Below are positions 10,535 to 19,728 of a DNA stretch of 36,802 bases, piece by piece. A program made the translations under genes and the position numbers. The notes below the pieces were generated by a model. It was not told the DNA's origin and ran no database searches. It was given only the letters and a program-made list of their open reading frames with translations. Source of the DNA: Desulfuromonas sp. (lineage in GTDB: Bacteria > Desulfobacterota > Desulfuromonadia > Desulfuromonadales > Desulfuromonadaceae); the NCBI GenBank assembly GCA_028685815.1, contig JAQUDG010000013.1:1-36802 (forward strand). The letters run 5' to 3'. The number at the start of each line of letters is the position of its first letter. Within the stretch, counting starts at the first letter, position 1.

Positions 10535-12238
10535 ATGCGCTCTTTTGCCAAGGTATTTCTGGTTCTGTTTGTCCCGATTTTCATTGCCCTGGTGCTTACC
10601 TTCTACTTCAGCTATGGCATGATGATGAGCAATGCTCGTAACGAGCTGCTACAGGAAATGAAAAACAAGTGGATTATTTTAGCTCTGCAAAGTGGTGACC
10701 TCAGCCGTGTCACCCGTAAGAGCCATGAAATTTTGACTGATATCACCCGACAGACTTCGTTGCGAGTTACTCTGGTTAATTGTTCTGGCAAAGTGCTTCT
10801 CGACTCACTGGTTCCCTTTGACCAGATCTCCAAAATGGAAAACCACAAGGGGCGCCAGGAAATCAAGGATGCTATCTATTCTGGTGACGGGTTCTCCAGT
10901 CGCTTCAGCAGTACCACTGACATGCAGATGTTTTATTTTGCCAAAACGCTCGCCAACGATCAAATTCTGCGCTTAGCCTATCCAGCCACTTATGTCAAAT
11001 CATTGCAGAACAAATTCACCGAGCAGGCAGTCTGGGCTCTGTTCTATCTGAGTTTTGTGGTTTTATTGCTTGCTCTCTACTTTGCTCGTAAGGTGTCGCT
11101 GCCGGTTCAGAAGTTAAATTACATCGCCGACAATATCGAAGCGGGTAAGACCAACGTTCATTTCCCCCACTTTAAAGACCCGTCGATGGCTAAGATTGCC
11201 GGTCTGATTTACCGGATTTATGCTGGAATGCAGAAGCAGAATCTTGAACTAGCCCGTGAGCAGCAGAAGCTCAGCCACATTTTTACCAGCATGGATCAAG
11301 GTGTACTCTTGCTCGACAAAGAAGATATCATTCTTCACGCTAACTCATGGCTAGAAAAAGAATTCGGTACAAAGTTCACTACTGGTAGTAGTCTTTTTTA
11401 TGCGACCAATGACATCCACCTGATTAATTTTTTTAGTGAAATTCTCAAGCAGAATCAGGAATCAGTTAGGATTTCACTTCACCAAAATGTCTTCGATGTT
11501 AGTATTAAGCACGTCGCAGAACAGAGACTTTTGCTCCTACGCAATGTGACCAAGCTGATCGAATATGAAGCGTTTAAGGCGGAGCTAACGGGAAATATTT
11601 CCCACGAACTAAAAACTCCTTTGGCAATGATAATGGGCTACGCCGAAACCTTACGTGACACTCCAAACATTGACAAGGTGACCAGAAGCCGTTTTATTGA
11701 CAATATTTATTGTTCAACTGTGCGCCTAAACAGATTAATTAACGATATTATCGAATTGCACAGACTGGAATCGGTCGGAGATGGATTTGCCGTCGATGAA
11801 GCGATTTCGCTCGGTGATATAACAGATGAAATAAGATCATTTTATGCAGATACTAGTGGTAAAACGTTAACTCTCGAATCCAAAGATGCCGAGGCTTGGA
11901 TTCTCCAGGAACACCTACAGAGCATTCTGACCAACTTGATTGATAATGCAATCAAATATTCTGAGGGAGAACATGTCACTGCCAGAATACAAAGTAGTGT
12001 TGGTCGATTGACAATCATGGTAGACGATCAAGGGCCACTGATTGCAAGGGCTGAGATGCAAAGAATTTTTGAGCGCTTTTATACCTGCTCACAGTCACGT
12101 AATAAGCACCATTCTGGAACAGGGTTGGGTCTCTCAATTGTCAAGCATATCGCCAAACTTTATAATGGAACAGTGCGCGTTGAAGCCAACAGTGAAGGAG
12201 GAAATCGCTTTTTAGTCGTTTTGGCTGAAAAAAATTAG
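10535..12238 (+). CDS. phoR: PhoR-like sensor histidine kinase
   Basis: Two TM, PAS-like region, H-box GNISHELKTPLAMIMGYAETL, N-box NLIDNAIKYS, GTGLGLSIVKHI; start directly abuts the phoB stop. Confidence 0.9.
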   Translation: MRSFAKVFLVLFVPIFIALVLTFYFSYGMMMSNARNELLQEMKNKWIILALQSGDLSRVTRKSHEILTDITRQTSLRVTLVNCSGKVLLDSLVPFDQISKMENHKGRQEIKDAIYSGDGFSSRFSSTTDMQMFYFAKTLANDQILRLAYPATYVKSLQNKFTEQAVWALFYLSFVVLLLALYFARKVSLPVQKLNYIADNIEAGKTNVHFPHFKDPSMAKIAGLIYRIYAGMQKQNLELAREQQKLSHIFTSMDQGVLLLDKEDIILHANSWLEKEFGTKFTTGSSLFYATNDIHLINFFSEILKQNQESVRISLHQNVFDVSIKHVAEQRLLLLRNVTKLIEYEAFKAELTGNISHELKTPLAMIMGYAETLRDTPNIDKVTRSRFIDNIYCSTVRLNRLINDIIELHRLESVGDGFAVDEAISLGDITDEIRSFYADTSGKTLTLESKDAEAWILQEHLQSILTNLIDNAIKYSEGEHVTARIQSSVGRLTIMVDDQGPLIARAEMQRIFERFYTCSQSRNKHHSGTGLGLSIVKHIAKLYNGTVRVEANSEGGNRFLVVLAEKN

Positions 12239-12428
12239 AATCAAGGAACATAAACTATCCAAGTGATTTTTGTTTCGTGTTGAACTAATTGTAAGACAGC
12301 AACGGTTGAACCTAAAATTTGGGTATCAGGCTGGCGAGATGCCGTTATTTAGAGGATTGATGAAGGTTAAGCTGAGGCTGCCGACGCTAGAGTTTACAAA
12401 ATACAGCATGGCTAGAGAGTTTATTTAG

Positions 12429-13920
12429 TCGATAGTTCAAAAACCCGAATTCAGCCTCAGATGGTTAACTGAGCAGGGCTGCAAAATAAAAGTTCCATCA
12501 ATTTCCTGCCCAGAATCTGCAGGAAGGGTAAAAAACGCTCTTTTACAAAAGACAACAAAAGGCCGATGGCCTTCAAGATCAACCGCAGGTTGTATCCGAT
12601 TGCTGCCATGAGTGGATTGATCTTGTCTCCAAGGATTCCATGGAGTCGATTTCTCCCTAAGCAGCCTTCGGTTTTCTGATGCCCGATTATGGCTTCTATC
12701 GCGCTTCTGCGTTTGAGCTCTCGTTTGATCGTGGGGGTTACGTTTCTGCGTTGTCCGGATATGAAGACGTCGGTATCAGTTACACCATGACCGCGGTATC
12801 CGCGGTCTACGTAGCAGCGTTTTGCTCTGACGCCACTTAAGCGCGTTGCCTGGTCAAGTGCCCCTTGCAGGGTATGTCCATCATACGGGTTGCCTTCAAG
12901 GCCCTGGCTACCGATGATGAAGCCTTCTTTGTTGGTAGCGCAGATACTGACTTTATTGCCGAATTCGTAGCGCTTATGCGCTTTGCCTTTGCTGATGCAA
13001 GACACATGGGGTTCATGCAAACTGTAGAGTTTATGACTGTCCTGTTGTTGTTGCTGCAGTAAACGTTTGGCGTGAGTCAGTGAGTTCTTGAGATCTGAGG
13101 ATACAATGTCGCTCTTGCGTTCAATATCACGTACTACGCGACCTAGATAGGTCTTAAGGGTTTTGAGCATGCGCCGCATCCGTTTGTACTGTTTGGCATG
13201 GGCATAGCGTCCGGCTTTAAGGGCGGCCTGAGGGCCTTTGCGCTCATAGCTCTGACGTAGTTTAATTCCATGCTTTTGGGCCAGTTTCACCAGGTGCTCT
13301 CTGCTGCGGTTTAAGAGTTTGGCATCTGTCGGATACGTGATGTTCTTGGGCTGTACCGTGGTATCCACACTGACGCGTTCTAAGCTGCGTTTGCTTACTG
13401 CACCCGTGGAGATACCTACCTTAAGGGTCTGCTGCAAAAGCGTTTCCATGCCGTGATCCTGGATGCGTTTGCGCCATTTACTCAGCCCGCTTCTGGCAAT
13501 GGGCTTTTCATGCACAAAGAATGTTTCACCGCATAGGTACTGCCAGTAGGGATTCTCAGCCCACCGGTTGACTACATCATCTTCACTTAAGGAGTACAGG
13601 CTCTGCAGAAGAGTAAGGCCAACCATCATACGTGTAGGAATTGCAGGTCTACCGGCTTCTGAATACAGGGAACCAAATTCCTGATCCAGATGCTCCCAGT
13701 CTATTTGATCTGCAAGTTTGACCAGAGCGTTGGCTGGATCGCAAATAGCTTCCAGGCGCACCTGGAATAATTCGTCTTGAGCTTGCTTTTGTTGTTTTTT
13801 AGGTCGCATAGTTTTGCCAGAAAATTGAGGGTTAACAACTAGTTTCTTGCAAAACATTGCAAGATGTTTTCTATTGTTTTTGTAGTCAATTCAGCGCGTT
13901 ATGGAGTTTTGAACTACGGA
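12429..13920 (-). mobile_element. IS5-family-like insertion sequence, copy 1 (complete)
   Basis: Terminal inverted repeats TCGATAGTTCAAAA (12429-12442) and TTTTGAACTACGGA (13907-13920) flank an intact 466-aa transposase. Confidence 0.85.
12457..13857 (-). CDS. IS5-family transposase
   Basis: PTRMMVGLTLLQSLYSLSEDDVVNRWAENPYWQYLCGE, VSVDTTVQPKNITYPTDAKLL, CYVDRGYRGHG, KRRSAIEAIIGHQKTEGCLGRNRL. Confidence 0.93.
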   Translation of the reverse strand: MFCKKLVVNPQFSGKTMRPKKQQKQAQDELFQVRLEAICDPANALVKLADQIDWEHLDQEFGSLYSEAGRPAIPTRMMVGLTLLQSLYSLSEDDVVNRWAENPYWQYLCGETFFVHEKPIARSGLSKWRKRIQDHGMETLLQQTLKVGISTGAVSKRSLERVSVDTTVQPKNITYPTDAKLLNRSREHLVKLAQKHGIKLRQSYERKGPQAALKAGRYAHAKQYKRMRRMLKTLKTYLGRVVRDIERKSDIVSSDLKNSLTHAKRLLQQQQQDSHKLYSLHEPHVSCISKGKAHKRYEFGNKVSICATNKEGFIIGSQGLEGNPYDGHTLQGALDQATRLSGVRAKRCYVDRGYRGHGVTDTDVFISGQRRNVTPTIKRELKRRSAIEAIIGHQKTEGCLGRNRLHGILGDKINPLMAAIGYNLRLILKAIGLLLSFVKERFLPFLQILGRKLMELLFCSPAQLTI

Positions 13921-14265
13921 CTAATCCAGAATTTCCGTACTGCAGCAGCGTTTGAAGCGGTGATAGATACCGACAGTCGCATAGTGCCTGATTATCACCT
14001 TATAAGTGATCTGCGCGCCTTTTATAGCAGCTATACCCACGCGCGGAATAATCGCGGTAACCCCGTGGTAGAAGTGGAATTTGACGTGCAGTTGACAGAC
14101 GCATACACCCGCACCATTGTGGCGCAGCGCTGCTTCAGCGTGGTGGAACCGAGTAGTGGTACGGATGTGGAAGTGGTGGTGCAGGCGTTTAATCGTGCAA
14201 CCGCGATCCTGAGTGCAGAGCTCTTGGAATGGACGACGCAGAGTATTGCACCGCATGAGGGGTAA
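13921..14265 (+). pseudogene. ABC-transport-associated auxiliary lipoprotein (PqiC/DUF330-like), 5'-truncated by the IS5 copy
   Basis: LIQNFRTAAAFEAVIDTDSRIVPDYHLISDLRAFYSSY...VEVEFDVQLTDA fits the C-terminal part; ORF 13864-14265 gets its start from IS sequence and lacks a signal peptide/lipobox. Confidence 0.55.
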
Positions 14266-14323
14266 CCTTTAGCGCATCGAACCGAGTTTTCTTAATCCGC
14301 ACAGGGCGCAGAAAGGAATCCCC

Positions 14324-15085
14324 ATGAGCGACCTTTTGAATCACCCTCTGATCAGTAAACGGTATTTCTTCCCCCGCAAGGGAACTTTTGCAGATCCCTT
14401 TCTGGTTATCTGTAACGACGGCACCCAGCTGGCCTGCAGCTACCATGAGGTTGATCCCCGGGCATTGACGCTGGTCCACTTTCACGGCAACGGTGAAATC
14501 GTGGACGACTGGCAGGGAGACTTTGTGGATATTGTTCAGCAGATGGGCTGCAATCTGTTCCTCGCCGAACTGCGTGGCTACGGACAATCCGGCGGGACGC
14601 CCCAACTGGGGAAAATGCTCGACGATGTGGTTCCGACTATTCAAGCCCTTAAGCAGCCACAACAGCAGCTGATTTTTTTCTGACGCAGTGTCGGATCAAT
14701 TTTTGCGCTCGAAGCTGCAGCACAGTTCCCTCATGCGCGTGGGTTGATACTTGAAAGCGGTGTCGCCGATGTTATGGAGCGTCTCCTGCTGCGCATCACG
14801 CCCGCAGAACTCGGCATCGATCGGCAGACCCTGCAACATGCGGTAGACACCCGTCTCAACCACCAACAGAAACTGCGGCAGTTTCAGGGACCGGTTCTGG
14901 TCCTGCATACACGCCATGACGGCCTGGTAGATGTCAGCCATGCGCAAAGACTGTACGACTGGGCTGCAGAACCCAAACAACTGAAAATCTTTGCACAGGG
15001 CAATCACAACGACATTTTGCTTGTCAATGCGCGCGAATACCTCAACCTGGTTGCCGAATTTATCGCCGCCCTTAAATCGGAATAA
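14324..15085 (+). pseudogene. Alpha/beta hydrolase with in-frame TGA at 14681-14683
   Basis: ORFs 14324-14683 and 14744-15085 share a frame; reading through gives LIFF[TGA]RSVGSIFALEAAAQFPHARGLILESG, then LHTRHDGLVDVSHAQRLYDW and GNHND. Confidence 0.85.
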
Positions 15086-15105
15086 ATGGAGATGGAAGTG
15101 GTGGG

Positions 15106-15300
15106 ATGAAACTGGCCAGAAAAGATCTGGCCTTTGGCGCTTGCGCGCTTGCGATACTCCTTGTTGTGGTGCTCGGCACCGGCAAAAACCTCGGGCCGGA
15201 TGTGCCAGACGACACGGAACATCAGGTATTCTTTGCTCAGCTGGAACAGCGCCAGAGCCGCCACCCTCTACAAGTGTTGCCCCATATCGTCCTGCAATAA
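15106..15300 (+). CDS. Short protein with N-terminal membrane anchor, possibly a truncated periplasmic protein
   Basis: ORF with hydrophobic N-terminus (ACALAILLVVVLGTG); no family motif. Confidence 0.3.
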   Translation: MKLARKDLAFGACALAILLVVVLGTGKNLGPDVPDDTEHQVFFAQLEQRQSRHPLQVLPHIVLQ

Positions 15301-15451
15301 ATTGCCAGCTTAACATTAAAGAAGGTTGTGGGCTGTGTAAGCCCTATGATATCTTCCTCTAATATATTGACGGTCTTTTCTCGCCGGAAGGAAACAGTGC
15401 TTTTTGAAATCCGTAGACTTGACCCAATTTCTCCGATGGATGGTTTGTAAA

Positions 15452-15478
15452 CCGGTTTATACAGTCTGTATATACCGG
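15452..15478. promoter_or_regulatory. 27-bp near-perfect palindrome (candidate operator)
   Basis: CCGGTTTATACAG-T-CTGTATATACCGG: 13-bp arms with one mismatch; TTTATACAG recurs at 15556-15564 and 15588-15596. Confidence 0.55.
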
Positions 15479-15612
15479 AGAGCGTAAAACCCAATTCTAC
15501 CGTAACTCTCTAAATCTATGGCAAAAATGTGTTTCTAAGTAATTTAGCGGGTAGTTTTATACAGCTTGGACTTTCTGTGTTTACAGTTTTATACAGAACT
15601 GTCTATTTATAG

Positions 15613-17130
15613 TTAGATTCCCGTTGCCACAAAGGAGGTTGTTTTGAACAAAGAGATCAAAGTTTTATCGAAAGATGAAGTGGCAACGAGTGTCGATCAA
15701 TTCACGGCGGGATTGACGCAGTACCTCAGAGAGCTAGGGTTACCGAATGAACATGTTCTCGTTCCTGTTCAGGAGCGCCAGCGGGTGATTGCTAACGTGC
15801 CTGATGTGATTGAGTTGATCGACGCTAATAGGAAATCAACTTCTATCTATTTGTCTAAATTTATTGCTGCCTGCGGCGCTGGCTTGTTTGATGCCGCCCT
15901 TAACTTCATCTGGGATGAAACTGTTGTAAATCTTCGAAATAAAGTGGCTCGTTTCGATTTGGAGTATTTTTATGACAGTGTGGTTACCGATACCAAGCGC
16001 AGAGCAAAGCTTAAAGACGAAGATGATCTTCAAAAGATTGAAGAATGGGAATTGGTTAGGGGTTGCCATCTTACAGGTATACTTTCCGACATTGGATACA
16101 AGCACTTAGACTATATAAGGGATATGCGAAATTGGGCCAGCGCAGCGCACCCAAACCAGAATGACCTCACTGGTTTTCAGTTGATAGCTTGGCTGGAAAC
16201 TTGTATCCGAGAAGTCATTGCTAAGGAGCCTGAGGGGCCGGTAATCGAGGTCAAGCGCTTTCTCAATAGTATTAGAAACACCACGCTCACTGAGCAGGAT
16301 GCCCAGTATATCAGGGCAGGAATTGAGTATTTGCCACCTGAGTTGGCAACTTCCGTACTCAGAACTCTATTTGGTATGTACACAACCAAAGATGCGGCAG
16401 TCCAGATTAAAAGCAATATTAAGCTGGTGGCTGGCTCCGCATGGAATGTGGCGCCCGATGAAGTTAAATACGAATGCGGCTTTAAATACGCGACCTTTGC
16501 GTCAAACGGGGAAGTAGATAGAAAAGAAGCTGCTAACGAGTTTCTTTCGGTTGTGGGGGGACTGCCGTTCCTTCCGAATGATACGTTGGCACTCGAAATG
16601 GCAGACAAAATCGAGAGTCTTTTTTCCGCGCATACGGGATTCAACAACTTTCACAACGAGCCGGCTCACGCCCGGGCTCTCGATGCCTACGTTTCTGCTG
16701 CCGGCACAGTACCTGATGCCGTGCGAAAATTTTATGTTAAGACACTCGTTATGGCCCGAATTGGCAATGGTCACGGAACATCAGAAATGGCTGTGCCATA
16801 TTACGAGCGCCTGATCACAAAGTTTGGTGAGGCCGAGTTACGAGAGGTGGCACTTCTTTTAACTGATCGTGAGTTTTCGTCTCGTATTGGGTTGCGATCT
16901 TGTCTTTCGAATTTCAGAGCATTGCTGGATCGGCTGGCGCCTCGAACTACTAATCAAGTGACTCAACAAGCGTTTGCTCAGATTCAAGGCGCTACCGATG
17001 CGCAAATTCCCAATCTGGGGAAAGACAGCGCATATAAACGGCTTCTGGGATTGCGGTAAATCTAACCAAGCCATGCACCGGATGCCAAAACCTGCGCGTC
17101 GCTCCGGTTTCGTCACCGGTGACGGCAGCG
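15613..17130 (+). mobile_element. Integron gene cassette 1 (HEPN-like)
   Basis: 5' boundary GTTAGATT (15612-15619) is the exact reverse complement of the R'' box AATCTAAC (17059-17066) of the downstream attC. Confidence 0.75.
15644..17059 (+). CDS. HEPN-like domain protein, otherwise uncharacterised
   Basis: 471-aa ORF; IRDMRNWASAAHPNQND matches the HEPN RNase-type R(N)x4-6H motif in helical context. Confidence 0.5.
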   Translation: MNKEIKVLSKDEVATSVDQFTAGLTQYLRELGLPNEHVLVPVQERQRVIANVPDVIELIDANRKSTSIYLSKFIAACGAGLFDAALNFIWDETVVNLRNKVARFDLEYFYDSVVTDTKRRAKLKDEDDLQKIEEWELVRGCHLTGILSDIGYKHLDYIRDMRNWASAAHPNQNDLTGFQLIAWLETCIREVIAKEPEGPVIEVKRFLNSIRNTTLTEQDAQYIRAGIEYLPPELATSVLRTLFGMYTTKDAAVQIKSNIKLVAGSAWNVAPDEVKYECGFKYATFASNGEVDRKEAANEFLSVVGGLPFLPNDTLALEMADKIESLFSAHTGFNNFHNEPAHARALDAYVSAAGTVPDAVRKFYVKTLVMARIGNGHGTSEMAVPYYERLITKFGEAELREVALLLTDREFSSRIGLRSCLSNFRALLDRLAPRTTNQVTQQAFAQIQGATDAQIPNLGKDSAYKRLLGLR

Positions 17131-17136
17131 TTATGT
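17060..17136 (+). other. attC recombination site
   Basis: R'' ATCTAAC, R' GTTATGT; long imperfect stem CACCGGATGCCAAAACC / GGTTTCGTCACCGGTG. Confidence 0.75.
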
Positions 17137-17315
17137 TCTACTCGAGGCATAGTTAAGTGTTTATAGATTACGAGAACCCGGAGCAGTATTTTACAGGTGA
17201 GCCGACGTCTGTTAGCACCCTTATTTTAGGTAGACGACTCTGGCGATTCTCAGCATTTGCCCAAGAACAAAAGTGACGGCAGAGCATTAATTGTTGTTAT
17301 CAATAAGGAAATACC

Positions 17316-17738
17316 ATGAAATTTACCAAGCTGTTTAGCGCAATCGCTCTTTTCGGTTCGATGGCCGCCACCGCGCACGCCAGCACTGTCGTGACTGTTA
17401 ACGTTAAAAACTCGACTGCCACACAAGCGGAATATACCTACGAATATTTCGCTGGCAGCGTCAATCCTACACCAGGAACCATTCAGCCATCTGCCACATC
17501 AACATTCCAGCTGACCAGTGGTTCCGAATTGGTATCGGGAATGCGCTTTGTCTACACCTCCGGCTCCAAAAAGTGCCGGTTTGCAGCATCGCATACAGTA
17601 AACCCTATGAACGGCGTGCCTACTTTTAATAAGTCAGGCGCAAGTATTGGCACATCTCGCGCCACCTGCAACGCCAATATTTCTGCCGTTCAACCGACCC
17701 CACCCTTTAACTTTACGGTCGCTTTCGAGATCAAATAA
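17316..17738 (+). CDS. Secreted protein of unknown function
   Basis: Signal peptide MKFTKLFSAIALFGSMAATAHA; two Cys in the mature part. Confidence 0.65.
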   Translation: MKFTKLFSAIALFGSMAATAHASTVVTVNVKNSTATQAEYTYEYFAGSVNPTPGTIQPSATSTFQLTSGSELVSGMRFVYTSGSKKCRFAASHTVNPMNGVPTFNKSGASIGTSRATCNANISAVQPTPPFNFTVAFEIK

Positions 17739-17794
17739 TTTCATAGTCGCCTGGGTTGGCTATGACATGGCCAACCCAAACACTGGAGAAAATA

Positions 17795-18628
17795 ATGAAC
17801 GTATCCATCCAGTCTTACCAGACAAATTATCTGGCAAAATCACCTACACTGGCAAAAACCAGTGCCGAGGCTGCTCCCAAGAACGATACCTCGTCTTCAG
17901 CTCAAAACTCCGGTGATACCATTACCCTCTCCAGTTCGGCCAAGGAGCTTTATAACCTGAGCAGCGCCGCCGAGCGGCAGGCATCCATGACGCCAAGTGA
18001 ACTTAGCCGTCTGTATGCAAAAGGGCAAAAAGATATTTATAACTTTGGCCAGCTACTTGCTAGCGGTAATTACAAAGACGAAGACCTACTACCAAAAACT
18101 GATGATCTCGAACGGCTAGCGATAGCACAACAAGCGCTTGATTACGCTATAGGGAACTCTCAAGTTCCTCAAAAAAATATACCTAATCCATTTGCGAATA
18201 TGGCTCGCAATGATCTTAGCGCCATCCTCTACGACGATACAGACACCTATAGCATAGTTGAACGAAATGCGGCTCATGCTGAGTTAAGCAAGCAAGACTA
18301 TGAGTACTTCTCTCAACTATTCGCCAGAACAGCCAATAACGATGACCGCCGCGAACTGTTTAAGGGCATTCTAGAGTATTTCGATGAGTTGCCACCCGTT
18401 GAAAAAGCAGCCTATCCCGAAGGCCACAGAGAAACCATGCAAAATCTGCTCGATAAGGAAATAGAACGCTGGGGGCCATTGACACTCCTGCAACTCGCAG
18501 CAGAAGAAGCCGCTGAAGAAGCCGCCGCCGAGAAACGGTTCGAGAGCATCCTGAATCAGGAACAAACCACGGCAGAAATGCTGCAAGCCATTTTGGCCAA
18601 AGCACAAGAGCTTGACGTCACCGAGTAA
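17795..18628 (+). CDS. Hypothetical protein, alpha-helical, Ala/Glu-rich C-terminus
   Basis: ORF 17756-18628; likely start MNVSIQSYQTNYLAK at 17795. Confidence 0.6.
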   Translation: MNVSIQSYQTNYLAKSPTLAKTSAEAAPKNDTSSSAQNSGDTITLSSSAKELYNLSSAAERQASMTPSELSRLYAKGQKDIYNFGQLLASGNYKDEDLLPKTDDLERLAIAQQALDYAIGNSQVPQKNIPNPFANMARNDLSAILYDDTDTYSIVERNAAHAELSKQDYEYFSQLFARTANNDDRRELFKGILEYFDELPPVEKAAYPEGHRETMQNLLDKEIERWGPLTLLQLAAEEAAEEAAAEKRFESILNQEQTTAEMLQAILAKAQELDVTE

Positions 18629-18728
18629 AGGCTGTGAAAACCATGGCAAAGGTGGCCTGGTTAGCCTTTCAGTTAAAAGCTGGCGACCAACAGTCTCTGA
18701 TTCCTCTAGTAAAGTAACTAGCCTCAAG

Positions 18729-18753
18729 CACCGACGTGATTGTCGGTGTTTTT
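18729..18753 (+). terminator. Rho-independent terminator-like hairpin
   Basis: CACCGAC-GTGATT-GTCGGTG-TTTTT. Confidence 0.65.
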
Positions 18754-18781
18754 ATGTACTTTTAAAGTTGCCTATCGAGGC

Positions 18782-18879
18782 ATATAACCAGTCGTTGTAG
18801 TTCGTTCCGGGCCTGCGGCCCTGCACCGGACGCCCATTGCGCTGCGCTCCATGGGCGCCGCTAAACCTGTGCGTTAGGC
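18782..18879 (+). other. attC recombination site
   Basis: R'' ATATAAC, R' GTTAGGC; internal GCGCCCAT/ATGGGCGC-type stems. One mismatch to the ACATAAC expected from the cassette boundary at 17130. Confidence 0.65.
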
Positions 18880-18936
18880 GTTTAAAAACGTCCAGCGTCT
18901 GACTACTCATTAACAATTGGACGGGGATTAATTGAA

Positions 18937-19230
18937 ATGAAAAAAATATTCTTAGCAACTAGCGTCGTTGGGGTTTTGTTGAGTAACAATTTATATGCTA
19001 ATGACTCAACAACTTACGGAGGAAATAGTCCTTATTACAATGCTCAAGAAAAAGATTACAGTAATGATAGAGGCGGAAACAGTCCTTACTATAATTCTCA
19101 AAACAATGACTACAGTAATTATCGTGGAGGGAATGACAGAGACTACAACCCTTATGATAATAGAAAAGAAGAAATCTATGGAGATGAGAATTCTTACAGA
19201 AATTCAAATGGAATGATCATCAACAGGTAA
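18937..19230 (+). CDS. Small secreted Gly/Asn/Tyr-rich repeat protein (cassette gene)
   Basis: Signal peptide MKKIFLATSVVGVLLSNNLYA, then GGNSPYYN(A/S)Q..DYSN repeats. Confidence 0.55.
   Translation: MKKIFLATSVVGVLLSNNLYANDSTTYGGNSPYYNAQEKDYSNDRGGNSPYYNSQNNDYSNYRGGNDRDYNPYDNRKEEIYGDENSYRNSNGMIINR
19021..19128 (+). repeat. Two tandem imperfect 54-bp coding repeats
   Basis: GGAAATAGTCCTTATTACAATGCTCAAGAAAAAGATTACAGTAATGATAGAGGC and GGAAACAGTCCTTACTATAATTCTCAAAACAATGACTACAGTAATTATCGTGGA. Confidence 0.85.
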
Positions 19231-19378
19231 CTTCAAAGTTTGGTGCTGTTTTAGTTCAAAAATGGCCAGGCCTGGTATAAAAAACAGGTTTTGGTTTTTT
19301 GTTCAAATTCATCAATATTTTTTTTAAATCAGCAAAGTCGTTTAGCGGCAAGAGCACTTGTTTTCTGAACTACTTTGC

Positions 19379-19444
19379 TTTAACAAGACACTAAAGCGCT
19401 CGGTGCTACGCACCGCGCTTATCTAGGGCATTATGCGTTAATGG
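19379..19444 (+). other. attC-like site (possibly relic)
   Basis: R''-like CTTTAAC, R' GTTAATG, hairpin AAAGCGCTCGGTG/CACCGCGCTT; boundaries do not self-match neighbours. Confidence 0.5.
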
Positions 19445-19728
19445 AAGGTAAAAAAGTGGAAATTTACACTGGTACTCAAATGGTTCCAAAAAAACATGCG
19501 AAAATCATTTCGCAGCAACTTAGAAAATTAGGTTCCAAAACACCTAGCGGTTTGAAAATATCCAAAGATAGGTCTTTAGCTAACCTCTTGTATCTTGCTT
19601 GTGGTGGAGGTAAATACAGTTTAAAAGTAAAAAAAATTTTGACTATTGGTAACAGTGAATTTTGTTTAGATGAAAAAGGCATAAAAGATTTGTGCAAAAA
19701 GTCTATAACTCGAAGTTTAAGCGCCTAA
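19441..19728 (+). CDS. Small basic protein of unknown function (cassette gene)
   Basis: 95-aa Lys-rich ORF ending inside an attC R'' box. Confidence 0.5.
   Translation: MEGKKVEIYTGTQMVPKKHAKIISQQLRKLGSKTPSGLKISKDRSLANLLYLACGGGKYSLKVKKILTIGNSEFCLDEKGIKDLCKKSITRSLSA

Noticed and set aside
15452-15478. LexA/SOS box
   Set aside because: CTGT/ACAG half-sites are present but inverted (ACAG-T-CTGT) and lack the CTG-N10-CAG geometry; kept only as an unidentified operator candidate.
15480-15618. attC left of the HEPN cassette
   Set aside because: Only the GTTAGAT core is clear; no convincing R'' box or long stem, so called a boundary or possible attI rather than an attC.
17739-17785. attC site between ORFs 17316-17738 and 17795-18628
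   Set aside because: GGGTTGGC/GGCCAACCC hairpin is present but there are no R''/R' cores; more like a terminator or intergenic hairpin.
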